A DNA stretch of 64,000 nucleotides from Labia minor (lineage: Eukaryota > Arthropoda > Insecta > Dermaptera > Spongiphoridae), in the NCBI GenBank assembly GCA_963082975.1, contig OY720344.1, positions 17,967,580 to 18,031,579 of the forward strand, in the 5' to 3' direction. The notes below the pieces were generated by a model, which saw only the letters and a list, made by a program, of their open reading frames with translations, searched no databases and was not told the origin of the DNA. A program made the position numbers and the translations under genes. Shown here piece by piece: positions 34,587-46,060 of the stretch (position 1 is its first letter; each line of letters starts with the position of its first letter).

Positions 34587-35489
34587 TGTAACGGACAAAG
34601 TATTTATATTCTTAGTTATTTTTCTTTATTATACATTTTATTTTGTTTATCTATTTTTTTAGTTTATTTTGTTTTTCTATTCCCCTATTTTATTAACAAA
34701 GTTATTTGGTCGCATTATTCTTAAAATGTAATATATATATATAGAGATTATTTTTTTGACTAAGGGGAGGTACCATCCCTCCAAGTTCTAATATTTTTAA
34801 ACAGTTGAGAATGGACAGTGGAACTAGTGAGATATCATCCTGATATGACCTGTATTTATCACGTCCCGTGATATAATTATTTTGTATATAATCATTTTTA
34901 TTATCACACCCTGTGATACAGTTTAACTAGTGATATCATCCCGATATGACCTGGTATTTATCACGTCCCGTGATATAATTATTTTGTACATAATCATTTT
35001 TATCACACCCTGTGATACAGTCGAACAAGTGATATCATCCTGATATAACCTATACTTATCACGTCCCGTGATATAATTATTTGTGTATAATCCTTATCAT
35101 CACCCCCTGTGATAATTATTTCCGCTAATTCCAGTGATATTAGTGAATTACATTTTCTTATTTTTCTATTTAAAATTTGTATATTTAATTTGTTAATTTT
35201 TATCTATTTAATTAAAGTAAATTAATGTGAACATTATTATTGTGTTTTCCCTTTTCCCTTAATTTTTCAACACTATTTTATACTTTGGGATATCCAAAGT
35301 TGGCGCCCATCAATAACTTAACATAATTAACAATTCACGGTCATCGTGGGTCATTACAAGTGCCCCATACTTAGATCCCCTTATAAATTGGCACCCAACG
35401 TAAGAGGATCGTCTACAAAGTGACCCCAACTTGAAACGGTCCTCCTTACAAAGTGGCAGCCCAACGTTTGGCTCGATTAGTTCCTTACA
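34587..35489 (+). repeat. 3' LTR
   Basis: 903 bp, TGTAAC...CTTACA. It includes three tandem units (34822-34924, 34925-35023, 35024-35115) whose hairpins tatcacg-tcc-cgtgata and tatcaca-ccc-tgtgata differ slightly between units. Near the end, five primer-binding-like motifs start at 35301, 35361, 35389, 35421 and 35454. Confidence 0.95.
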
Positions 35490-35746
35490 CTACGTATTAT
35501 ATGACAAATAATTTAATACGAATTATTTTAATAAATCGATTTAACCAACTTTTCCATCCCAATCATTCCTTCTTTTTTGTATTTTAACATTGACCCTTTT
35601 TCCTGCTATTCTATTCTATTTTCAAATTTTATATTCCAAAATAAATAACTTAAAATAACATAAAAATTACTTGAAAAGGAAGGAAATAATTTTATTGTTT
35701 TTATATATGAAGCAATAAGAAAAAATTGAATAAGTTTCATGAAATG

Positions 35747-35916
35747 TAAAATTAATTTTTAATAAATTTAAAAATAATATCCTGGGTAACGGGTAGATTC
35801 TTTTCTATAATCCCAGTAGAAAAGAATTATATTTCAGGGATTGGCGTTCCTGCCCTCACGTGAGCTCATGATTTTTTCTGCCTTCCTTCTCCCATGGAAA
35901 AATCATGTCCTTTACC
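35747..35916 (+). repeat. About 170-bp direct repeat, right copy
   Basis: Partner of 26482-26652. It lies between the LTR element and the right end of the outer hAT element. The copies carry single-base differences (attctattt versus attatattt; gcgtccctg versus gcgttcctg) and diverge over the last 40 bp. Confidence 0.85.
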
Positions 35917-35996
35917 TTTTAACTTTTCCAACTTTGGCTTCGCGGGCTACTTTTAAAGCCTTTGCGGTCGACATGTTGGCCACCCCTGATATAGAC

Positions 35997-36672
35997 CATG
36001 TTGGGATATTTTTAAAGACCATTAAAATGAGCATTTTGGGAATTCCTGTTTTTATTGTTTTAAAAATTATTCCAAAAAGAAAGATTCTCAAATTCCAAAA
36101 ATCATTCAAAATTTATCTTTTAAAAATTTTATATTTAATAGAAATATTTAATATTTTATTTTTTAAAATTATCAAATAAAATGAATAAATCATGGAAAAA
36201 TAAAGTTCATTAAAATATATAATCTTTAAAAATATCCCATTCCGGTAAATCTAACATTTATTAAAATCATTTCAAATTAAGCTATTTAATTCGAAATCTC
36301 AGTCTATATTTTGTTTTTAATAAAGAAAACATAATTATTTCAATTAATATGTTAATCAAAATAATTGAAATTAAATTTTAATACCAAATGATTGACAATT
36401 CTATGTTAGCGAATGTGTTAATAAGATAGAATGGTTATGTACATTTTTCAGAGATAACCTGTCTCATAAAATCTCTCCATGTTACCTTTTATATAGGAGA
36501 GGGTGGCTCAACTTAAAACATTTTTTTCAATCTTTTTTCTAATTTTTTTTCTATTTATGAATTGTCAAAATTTTACTCAGTGTTCGTTCAACCTTTAATT
36601 ACATTATTAAATAACTATCAATCTCATATCCATTATAAAAAATTAAAAAAACTAGTATCTTGTTCCAAGGTG
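35997..36672. other. A+T-rich non-coding stretch
   Basis: No gene or repeat recognised. Confidence 0.55.
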
Positions 36673-36680
36673 TACTACAT

Positions 36681-36949
36681 CAGTGCTCCTTTAAGGCACA
36701 CCGGTGTGCCTTAAAGGAGATACAGGTGTGCCGCCGCGATCAAATGAAACTTTTAGAAATCCGCATAATTTGATTTTTGATCAAATGAAACTTTTAGAAA
36801 TCAAATTATCAAATCAAATTTTTGATCAAATGAAACTTTTAGAAATCAAATTATGCGGATTTCTAAAAGTTTCATTTGATCGCGGCGGCACACCTGTATC
36901 TCCTTTAAGGCACACCAGTGTGCCGCGGCACACCGGTTGCGGAGCACTG
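36681..36949. mobile_element. Palindromic hAT-type MITE
   Basis: Begins CAGTGCTCC and ends GGAGCACTG, flanked by a perfect 8-bp duplication tactacat (36673-36680 and 36950-36957). Nearly the whole element folds on itself: arms of about 80 bp (ggagatacaggtgtgccgcc through gaaatccgcataattt) are perfect inverse copies. Inside, the unit gatcaaatgaaacttttaga is repeated in direct orientation three times and once inverted. The open frame through it is a by-product of the palindrome. Confidence 0.93.
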
Positions 36950-36957
36950 TACTACAT

Positions 36958-37490
36958 AATGGTTTATTTTAAGATAGGTGAAAATATATGTTAAAAATTA
37001 AATATAAATGAATTACAATTTACTTGGAATTTTTTCTTGAAGAAAAGAAATTTCTTATTTTTTAGTTATTAGAAGTTAAGTAAAAAAAAATTATATTCTA
37101 AATTTGTTTATAACCAAATGTTTGAATTTTATTCTTGTATTCTTATTTAATTGTAATCCTTGCAATTTTTAAGCCTAATAACTACTAAGCTTGACATACC
37201 ATGTGTCCCAATGTGGACCATTCCAACCAGTCTCAAGATGTAGGTTACCATACACAAATTTTGAAATTTTTGAATTCCACGATTTTAGACTTAGCGTCAG
37301 AACAATAAAATTATTATGCGTTAGTTTTAAAGAAAACTATTTTTAAATTTCATATTCTAATACTTTCTAATTGAAAATATTTTCATCAAAAATTCACTTA
37401 ATAATTTATCGAAATTTTATAAGAAAGTTACTAGAAATATTTTACAAATAAAAATTTTAATAAATTCTAACCTGCTTTTTCAATTAAAAG
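36958..37490. other. A+T-rich non-coding stretch
   Basis: Nothing recognised. Confidence 0.6.
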
Positions 37491-37723
37491 GCGCCACAGG
37501 GTGAGAGGTTAGCGGTTCTAGCTGACCCCTATGGGGCGGAGTCAACCCAACCTCTGGAATCAACAATGGGAAGCTATTTGATAAAAAGTAGTGCCTCCGA
37601 TCAAAAAAGTCAAGGTAAATGTTGATAGGATCCGTTCTACTGATCATAAGACACCTAATTGATATAACCGACTTGATAGGCGTTGTCCTTGCGTAGGACT
37701 TACAAAGTCAGAGGTTTATTTTT
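37491..37723 (+). mobile_element. tRNA-derived SINE, copy with internal deletion
   Basis: Starts gcgccacaggg and ends near gtccttgcgtaggacttaca, matching 62318-62605. The segment holding the B box is missing, because gctgacccc joins tatggggcgg directly. Without the B box it cannot be an active polymerase III template. Confidence 0.85.
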
Positions 37724-40700
37724 TGTCGATTAAATCAAAACACATTTGACAATTTGATTGTATTGCTCTTTCTTATTATTTGCAAGAGTTAATTTAAAAT
37801 TTAGGGTAAAAAATAACTTGTCCCAAGCTCCATATATTTCCAAATATTCATAATACATTCAAATAATCAAATTAAAAAAACAAACAATTTTGATTTCTAA
37901 TGTATATCATATTTAAGAATTATTTATATATATCTGTATGTATATACAATAGATATTTAAAGTTAACCAAGAAAGTGAAAAAAAATTTCAAAATATAATT
38001 ATTAATTTTATTATTAGAGGATATTTATATAGTAAGTAGATATTAAAATTCTATACCATGAATTATATATCTAAATGTTTATGCTATTAAAAATAATGAC
38101 CAGAATGTCTTTGAAAGTTAAATGTAACAAAATATTACAAAAAATGTATGTGTCACTGTCATTCTTAGAGGTCAGATGTTTGCTCGTGTTCAATCACACT
38201 TAACAGGAATCCAATGCTAAATGAGAATTCAAAAGCTTTGTTATTTGCTTGATTAAGATAGATTTGAAAAGAGAGAGAGAGACAGAGAGCGTTTCAAGAC
38301 TTTTTGTTGAAATTGAACCGTGAATACGACGAGTTGTATTAAGTCCTCGCAAAGTTGTTTGTTTTATTAAAGTTTGATTTTGATGTTTAAAGTATTAATC
38401 GATTGTGTCCATTCTTACAATGTTAATGTGTAACTAATTATTTATTTTTATCAAAGAGCTTGTATATAGTAATTAGAAAGTAGAAAAGAAAAATCTAATG
38501 ATCTGTTAAAGTTGTTACTTACTATACTATATATATATATGTATATATGTATATATAGACTATATAAAGGAATGATTTTGCCAATTATCTACCATTATAC
38601 GGATGGAAAATGTATTCTACTATATTCTTTGATTTTAGCATATTTTTTGTTATTATATCTCCAATTTAATCTGCCCTTTGGCATTAAGTCATCTGATTGT
38701 GAGAAAAAGATGAAAATGTATACAAAACATAGCAAATAATATATTATATATAAAAGGATCCATATGATACCATAAATTAATCTCCATTGAGAGGATTTTA
38801 CATTTACAATTTATGGCATACATAATTATTATTAAAGAAAAAACACAATCACTTTCACTCATTTGAAGGATATAATTTTAACACTCCTTCACAATTGCAC
38901 TTACGCATTCACTTGCATTTATTATTCATAAAAAGTGACAGAAAGGGAGATCTTTTTTTTTATTATTATTATTTCCATGAATTTTGTTTGCATATTTATT
39001 AGAATGGTTAGATCTTTTGACCAAAATGGCTGATAATGTCAATATATGAGAAACATATGTGTACCAACATAACAAAAGAAATTTCGATAATCGAATGTAC
39101 ACAGACAGCGAAAATTCAAAATAACTCGAATATTATAGTATTTAGGGACATTGGTAATTGTTCAAATGATTTTGTTTTTGGATCTTTGTAATATGTCTGT
39201 ACAAATTTAACTCATTACAAATTAGATTAATTTTAATTTATTGAAAATGAATTAATTTTATTGATTAGATATTTTATATATGTATGGTAAATGATATGAT
39301 ATATTAATATTAGATATAATAATTAAGTAAGTAATGATATTTACAAATTGAGAAATGGGGAAAAGAAATAAGGAAAGAAATTCAATAAGAGATGAATGAA
39401 TAAATAAATAAATATAATATAAAATCAGATACAATAATAAAAATGAAGAGAATATTTAATTAAATTAAATAAAAGATTGTGATTAAATAGAAAATTCAAG
39501 TTTTTATCATGCTTTTTACTTTTAAAGAATAATAATTTATTAGTAAATATAATATATTATAGGTGTATAATGTCCAATAAATAATTATACTGTTATATAA
39601 TATTAAAAGTAATAATAAAATAAATATTATTATCATTTAGAGGAAATATTGTGTGGATTCCTATAAGGTGGATTAATTAAAACCATTAAACAAAAGACAG
39701 TTTTAATATTTTATTATTATTAAACTCTGCCTCTCTTTATTTTCTTTTAGTCTTATTTTATTTTATTTTTAACTAAGGCATATTATTATTACTTTAAGTT
39801 AACACCAAAACTCTTTTTCCCCCTTTTTCAATTTTCTTCATTTCTTTATTCACTTCCCTCATACCCACCCTCCTACCTTCCTCTTTCTCCACCTCCATCT
39901 TCCTGTTAACTTTATCATTAACAAACTCCTATTCAACCCTTTAATTCATTTCAACTCACACTCTTGTATTTATATATGCAACAGGTTAAAAGCAAATATT
40001 ATTATCATCACAATCATCATCATATTATATAGCTACAATAATATTAGATAGTAGGTATTAGTAGTTGATATATAGTAGATAAATTTTGAATTGATGTTAG
40101 TATTTATACTTATAATAATACTTTAAGCCTATTTCGTTAGTTGCAACGCTATTTTATTTATCTATATCATCCGCGTAACCTAATACTTTAACTTGATTTT
40201 TTAACATTAAATTGGATTATTTTATTTTCAAATTAATATTTTTATTAAATGACACTGCCAAATTAAATAAAATTGATGATAAACGTTTTGAATAATCGGT
40301 TTGTCTCCCATTTTTACTAATACCTTTGAAATAAATTTTAATCCTATTTTTTTTTATCCTTACTTTATTTATAATTTGTTTATTATTATTATTATTATTT
40401 GTTTCTATATGATCATAGTTATATAATTCTTAAATCTTGTAACATGTTTAATTAGCAGATTCTTTTAATTAACTAAATTTTTATTTATTTATATATTATT
40501 TATCCAATTGACATCATTTATATTACTCTCTCTCTCTCCCTCTCTTTCGTCTTTTAGTATGTGTGTTTTGAGCAATTTAATTAAAATATGAAATACCTCG
40601 AGGCAATAATATATTATCTACTAAATAAAATATTAAATTAACAAATGTTTGAGAGTTAATTTTTTTTGTTTATTTAGTTTTTTTTTATTGAAATATATTA

Positions 40701-41467
40701 TATTATAGATATATATATATATTTTATATATAATATAAAATATTAAATGGTCATTTTTTTATTATATTATTATTATTAATATCATTATATTAAGAGTTTA
40801 AGGTCAACATACAAGAGCAATAGTATATTTTTTATATAAGTATAATTTATTATTCATTTCTAATTTTTAATTTATATTATAGAAATTCAATTAAGATGTA
40901 TAGAGGCGTTTTCATTGGCAAGCATTTTCCATTAAAGAGGAGCTTTTTTCATTCATTGGGTTGGATATTGTAGTTTGAATTATTGAAATTTGTTTTTAAT
41001 ATTTCCAATAAAATATTTAAAACATTTAAAAAAATATTTTTTTTTATATTATTATTTTGTAAATTTATTTATTTTTTTATAAGGTAAGTATTTTTCTTTA
41101 GGGAATATTATACGTATAAGAAGAGTGTAATATTACCTACCAAAGCTTCAAGTAATGCATGCAATCAATTAATTTATTTATAAATATACTTGTACGTACA
41201 TTTATATTCTATTCTATTTAAAAGCAATTTTTTTTTATTTGCTATAATTATTATCTCCCATATCCCACCATCATTTATCTTGAGTTTAATCCATTCCTTT
41301 ACAAAATCTCTCATCATATTTTTATGCATGTTTAAAAAAAAAATTGAATGCAAATTTATTTATAATTATTATTTCCTTTTTTTATATATATTTTGAATTT
41401 CTCGCTCGTGTCCTGTAATTCCCTGTAATTATCCACACTCATGGTGTTTGCTTATGTTGTGTTGCAG
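37724..41467. other. A+T-rich non-coding stretch
   Basis: Contains a mariner-end fragment at 39024-39130 (listed separately), (GA)n at about 38270-38289 and (TC)n at about 40529-40547. A region around 38280-38350 is less A+T-rich and could be untranslated sequence, but nothing shows a gene. Confidence 0.55.
39024..39130 (-). mobile_element. mariner terminal fragment
   Basis: caaaatggctgataatgtc, agaaacatatgtgtaccaac and gataatcgaatgtacacag repeat the right-hand part of the remnant at 6913-7609 (7486-7600). The rest of the element is absent. Confidence 0.75.
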
Positions 41468-41539
41468 TGTTGCCAACTGACCCGGACCTTCGCGAGAATG
41501 AACTATGTCTCTACAGTCACCTCGATTGCGTCATTACAG
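41468..41539 (+). CDS. Candidate host exon, unassigned
   Basis: 72 nt of clearly higher G+C between an acceptor (gtgttgcag) and a weak donor (cag|gttccc). One frame reads LPTDPDLRENELCLYSHLDC then VIT, which is protein-like; a second frame is also open. Its length is a multiple of three. In the attractive frame the 3' phase does not fit the exon at 45720, so if it belongs to that gene another exon must intervene. Confidence 0.3.
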
Positions 41540-42610
41540 GTTCCCTTTAAAAAAACAAACACACATACACACACACACACAATTACATAAATAACATCAA
41601 ATAGAAAAAAAATGAATTAACTATTTAAACAAAATATTCATTTACGAAAATTGAACCATAAAGAAAAAATCAATTTTCTTAATGCTTATTATAAAAAAAC
41701 AAGTCATACTTAAAATGTATTTAATTGTATATACAAGAATATTTTATTTTACGAAATAATTTATACTATTAAACTATATTTTTTAAGGGTTGTTTTTTAT
41801 TTATTTTAAATAGACATCCCATAATATATATATCTTTTTTTGTTATAATAGTACTCGACAAGTATATTTTATAGATAGTTTAAATAAAATCCACGTACAT
41901 CATTCATACATCGGAGTTTCTAGAATAAAACAAGGGGAAGGGATAAATGTTAAATGATAACATTTTTAGCAAAAATGAAAATTTTAAGAAAATTTATATT
42001 AATAAAAGCAGTGCTTTCATTAGTAATCATAGTAATATAATTTTATTTTGATTCAATAGTTTTGAAACATTTTATTGTTATTTCTAGAGTTATCAGTACT
42101 TTTAGGTAGAATAGTAGAATAGTAGAATACTAGAATTTAGTATTTTTTTTACTTCTTTATTTTATTAAATGCAAATATAAATTAAATCCAATATAATTTT
42201 TTAAATATTTGCATTAAGGCATTATGACCAGAACATAAAATATTGTATTTAAATAGTAAATACCTTGCGAATCTAACCAATTTCAATAAATTGAATATAA
42301 AAATTAGTATATTTAATAATATAATCGATATATATATATATATACAGGAAGTTCATTTTAAGTTGAACGACATTTTATTGAAATCTTAAAAATTATATAT
42401 AAGAGAAATAGAAATGGTTAAATTGCCAATTATAATATATTTTTAATTATAATAGATAGATCTTTTGTATGTATTGTTTAGAATTTAATTTTTTATTTCT
42501 ATTTATATAGTATATATATAATTCATCAACTGTAACTTTTAGAATTTTGTCTGAATGTCTGTCTGGAAATATTGTAAGACTGACATAATTATTACCTATA
42601 TTTGAATCTA
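41540..42610. other. A+T-rich non-coding stretch
   Basis: (CA)n at 41561-41580, (TA)n at about 42328-42345. Nothing coding. Confidence 0.6.
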
Positions 42611-43155
42611 TGGCAACTGTTTACAAAAACGGAAGCTTCAGGGATTTGGACAAAACTTTACCAGTGGATTCCTTTTTTAATTCCAAATAACTTTCGTTAT
42701 GCAATTATTTCTCCGTCGCTTCTAGTTTCCGAGATAAAAATTATTAAAGTTTGACAGTTAAAATAGTTATGAAAGTCCAAATGAGAGCAGCCATTTAGTA
42801 ATAATTTATTGACTAATTCACTAATTATTCACTTATTCAATAATTATCGGTTTTTTTCGATTCGATTTGGGTATAGGGAAATTATTTAATTAATTAATTT
42901 TTTAATTTTTCTAAATCCAATCCGAACTAAAAAAAAAAAAAAATAGTGAAGCCCTCTGCTGGTCAAATTAATAAAACATCGTAGCTAAATAGAATATCAA
43001 TAGATTAATATGCAAATTTTAATAATTTTGATCTCAGAAACTATAAGTGACCGAATCATTTGCTTATTTAAAAGTCACTTGGAATCAAAAAAGAAATCTA
43101 CAGGTAAAGTTTTATTCAAGTCCCTGAAGCTTCTGTTTTTGTAAACAATTACCGA
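42611..43155 (+). mobile_element. Foldback element, 'gaagcttcaggg' family, copy 2
   Basis: Arms of about 45 bp are inverse copies of each other: gtttacaaaaacggaagctt at 42619 against the inverse of gtttacaaaaacagaagctt at 43146, both continuing into aaaactttacc. TA dinucleotides flank the probable ends. The interior matches 24781-25260. No coding content. Confidence 0.8.
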
Positions 43156-44510
43156 ATATATTTTTTGCCTATAGATTTTATTAAATTATAAATGAAATTA
43201 TCTTTTTATATTTAGTGCAAACAAATGGAAAATAAATTTATAAATACATTTTTTTTTAAAAAAATTCAAATAGATTAACGATAAGATATGCATTTTTGAG
43301 ATAATACCTATATGAAAAAACAATAATGCCTCGAATGGTATACAATTTTTACATACAAATCATTTTACTGTAATATCAACAAGTGATATAAATATTTAAA
43401 AAAATATAGTCCTGTTTTTTTTGTTTTTTGCTGTATGTTTTACCAAAAAGCACTCATTTTTTGATTTCATTTAAAAAAACAACAAATTTTTAATGATACC
43501 AAATACTTTTAGAATATTTTAATAAATATGCCCCCTCTCCATTTCATATTTTTTATCTCACTAAAATTTCTTCAATTTTGTTTCTGAATTTAATATGTTT
43601 TTCTATTATTTTACAAGGAAAAAAATTTACATTTCATACTTGTATACCAATTTTGATCCGTAGAATATTCATATTTTAATTTGACTTGTTTGTTTTTCAA
43701 TTCATTAAATTGAAATTATTATTGAAAAAAAAACATTTCATTACTTACACTATTAATACAGCTTTGTAATGTATTCATTTTTTTTTTTCATTTTTTTGAA
43801 TATACTTGCATAAAAGATAAAAGTTTGTGATTGATTAAACTTTTACATACATAATATATATAATGTAGTATAGGAGAACACTTACATTACAATAAATATT
43901 CTATAATATATTCTTTCTCTTTGATTCTCGCATTCGTTCGTTCATTCACATTCTCTCTCTCTCTCTCTCTCTCTATTATATAAAAAAATTATTGTTTTTG
44001 ATTTTTTTTGCTCTTAATAGCAGCACTGAATGCCGCCTTCGCTCAGCTCTTCTTCTGCTTGATGATTTTTTTTTAAATTTTTTTATTTATTGTTATTATT
44101 ATAATTAATATATTCACATATCTCGTGACACTCTGCATGACACTTGAATTCAATTATTTTTAGAATTATAATTAATATCATGTTAATCTGATTATTTTAT
44201 GAACAGTTATAATTCAAAAATTAAAAATTAATTTTAAAGTAGTTATCTATATGTAAAAAAAAATGCACTTTTATATTATTTATTATATTATTATTTTTGT
44301 TGTTTGTTTATTTTTACATAGTTATTTTGACAAATTATAATAATAAATTGGTTTAATTATATCTTTTGCTTCCGTTCCCCCCTTCCCCAAACTCTCCTAA
44401 CCCTCACTCCTTATCATATTTTTAATATTAAAAATTTCTCCAACAAACTTTCAAATTTAATAAAATTTATATTACATTTAATTGTTCAAATTAGTTATCA
44501 TGTCATGGAT
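43156..44510. other. A+T-rich non-coding stretch
   Basis: (TC)n at about 43952-43974. At 44020-44066 a GC-richer patch after an AG reads ALNAAFAQLFFCLM, but no donor follows, so I do not call an exon. Confidence 0.5.
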
Positions 44511-44833
44511 TTGGATAAACCTTTACCAGTGGGCTCCTTTTTTAATTCCAAAGAAACTTTCCTTATGTAATATTTCCGGGTCTTATCTAGTTTGCGGGAT
44601 AAAAATTATTAAAATTTGCATATTAATCCATTGATATTCTATTTAGTTACAATTTTTTATTAATTTGACCAGCAGAGGGCTTCACTAATTATTTTTTTTT
44701 TTTTAGTTCGGATTGGATATAAAAAAATTAAAAAATTAATTAAATAAATAATTTCCCTATACCCAAATCGAACCGAAAAAAACTATTGAATAAGTGAATA
44801 ATTAGTGAATTAGTCAATAAAACAATACTCAAT
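44511..44833. mobile_element. Foldback element, 'gaagcttcaggg' family, copy 3, rearranged
   Basis: Starts in the left arm (ggatttggataaacctttac) and soon switches to the inverse of the interior of the family (ttgaccagcagagggcttca, then gaataagtgaataattagtg). Outer ends are lost. Confidence 0.65.
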
Positions 44834-45669
44834 GGCTGCACATTTCGACGTTCATGTTCATGTTTATCTTATTATCAGCCGAATAAAGGTGGCTTTTTTA
44901 TAATAGTATTCAGTGAATCACAAATGATTCGAAAAAATAGAAAAAAAATAATATCGTTTGTTATATCAATCAATCATTTATCTGTTTATTTAAAAAATAA
45001 TTTAAAAAATAAAATAAATGATTTTTTTTTCTTTCCTTTCTTCAATTTTAAGTCTGTCCTTGATACAAATTGATGTAAACATATATAAGTATATACTATA
45101 TACAGTAGTTATTTATTATTTGCACAATCTAGATAACTTCTAATTTCGACATCAGAATGGTTTGTTTTCAAATATTTTAACAAGCTAATATAATAATAAT
45201 AATATTAATAATAACAGTAGTATAATAATAATTATTTTTTCCTCTTCCCTCTCAACTCATATCAACATTCATTTTATTTTTAATAATTTTAAATGTTTTT
45301 TTTTTTTAATTTAAATATTAAATATTTAATCTATTTATTTTTTTTTATAATTATTATATTGATTTTTGTTATGTTGTATGTACATAAATAAATAAATGAA
45401 TTACTAAATGATTATCTTATTTAATATAGGCACTCTTTCCTAAACATATATCACTTTATATTTATTTATTTATTTTTAAATGAATTAAGTATTTTTAAGG
45501 TTATGGTTTTGTTACATTATTATAATTTTATTTCAGTGTATGTTCTATTATTTAATCTTTTTGTTTTATTATTAATTTATTTATTATTTAGTTTATATAA
45601 TGTACGATATATGTCATTTATATATAATACATATATATATATAATATGTGTGTTTATATTGCATTTGTT

Positions 45670-45706
<37 letters not shown>

Positions 45707-45719
45707 GTATATGGTCCAG
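44834..45719. other. A+T-rich stretch, upstream intron or flank of the 45.7-kb exon
   Basis: Ends in a long (TG)n/(TATG)n tract and the acceptor tatggtccag. The tract can act as part of the splice signal. No upstream exon recognised here. Confidence 0.5.
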
Positions 45720-45918
45720 GACAATGACTGCAATCTGTTTCGTGTGCAATCTGCCGATCCTGAGCCACCAGGTGGGTCTCGTCTGGCAGGGTGGAAACGG
45801 ATGGGACGATCTTGTCAGAGAACAAGTCGAAGAGTCTACACTTCGACAACGCCTGGGCGCCGGAAGAAGGGACAGTTCAGCACAAATTACATCTATTTCA
45901 CCACCAACCGAGACTCAG
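45720..45918 (+). CDS. Arg/Ser-rich host gene, exon 1 of those seen
   Basis: The first recognised exon of a + strand gene I cannot name. 199 nt after tatggtccag and before a gtaaca donor. In the chosen frame (one base carried over from an upstream exon) it reads TMTAICFVCNLPILSHQVGL, then VWQGGNGWDDLVREQVEEST, then LRQRLGAGRRDSSAQITSIS, and ends on a whole codon, in phase with the exon at 50641. That frame is favoured because it carries the R-R-x-S motif that recurs in every major downstream exon except the Pro-rich one. A second frame is also open throughout and splices in phase to exon 2. No domain, signal peptide or membrane segment is recognised. The single C-x2-C (CFVC) is too little for a zinc finger. 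The start codon lies upstream, outside the recognised exons. Confidence 0.75.
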
Positions 45919-46060
45919 GTAACAGATAGATAGATATTTTTATTTGTTTTAAGTTTTATATAAAATTTAATTAAACTAATGAGAAAAAAATAGTTGAAAT
46001 GGAAAATAAATAAATATCGCTGTTAATACAGTTTAACGTTTTTTTTTTGTTTTTAATATA

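Larger units (their letters stand above)
27810..35489 (+). mobile_element. LTR retrotransposon (Ty3/gypsy-like), gag-protease only
   Basis: Flanked by the 4-bp duplication ctac (27806-27809 and 35490-35493). It has two LTRs of 903 bp (the 5' one interrupted by a hAT element), a primer-binding site just after the 5' LTR, one open frame for gag and protease, and a polypurine tract just before the 3' LTR. Order: 5' LTR, leader of about 600 bp, gag-PR, lost RT/RNaseH/integrase, PPT, 3' LTR. With reverse transcriptase and integrase gone it could move only with help from a complete relative. The two LTRs read the same in every stretch I compared, which implies recent insertion. Confidence 0.95.
25343..35988. 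mobile_element. Outer hAT element, split by an LTR retrotransposon
   Basis: Left end CAGGTGTGGCCAAAC (25343) and right end, inverted, CAGGGGTGGCCAACA (35988) are hAT-type terminal repeats. Both are flanked by the identical 8-mer atatagac (25335-25342 and 35989-35996). The subterminal word gcggtcgac occurs near both ends (about 25402 and 35964). The shared duplication ties together ends 10.6 kb apart. Subtracting the LTR insertion leaves close to 3 kb, a normal length for an autonomous hAT. A transposase C-terminus is found on the minus strand at 25761-25960; the rest of the gene is decayed or gone. Confidence 0.85.

Noticed and set aside
36704-36994. 96-codon open frame
   Set aside because: Produced by the palindromic MITE; the protein repeats itself only because the DNA arms do.
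44020-44066. Exon reading ALNAAFAQLFFCLM
   Set aside because: An AG precedes it but no GT donor or stop in sensible position follows.
45577-45849. 90-codon minus-strand frame opposite exon 1
   Set aside because: Shadow of the GC-rich exon and of the (TG)n tract; no splice or domain support.
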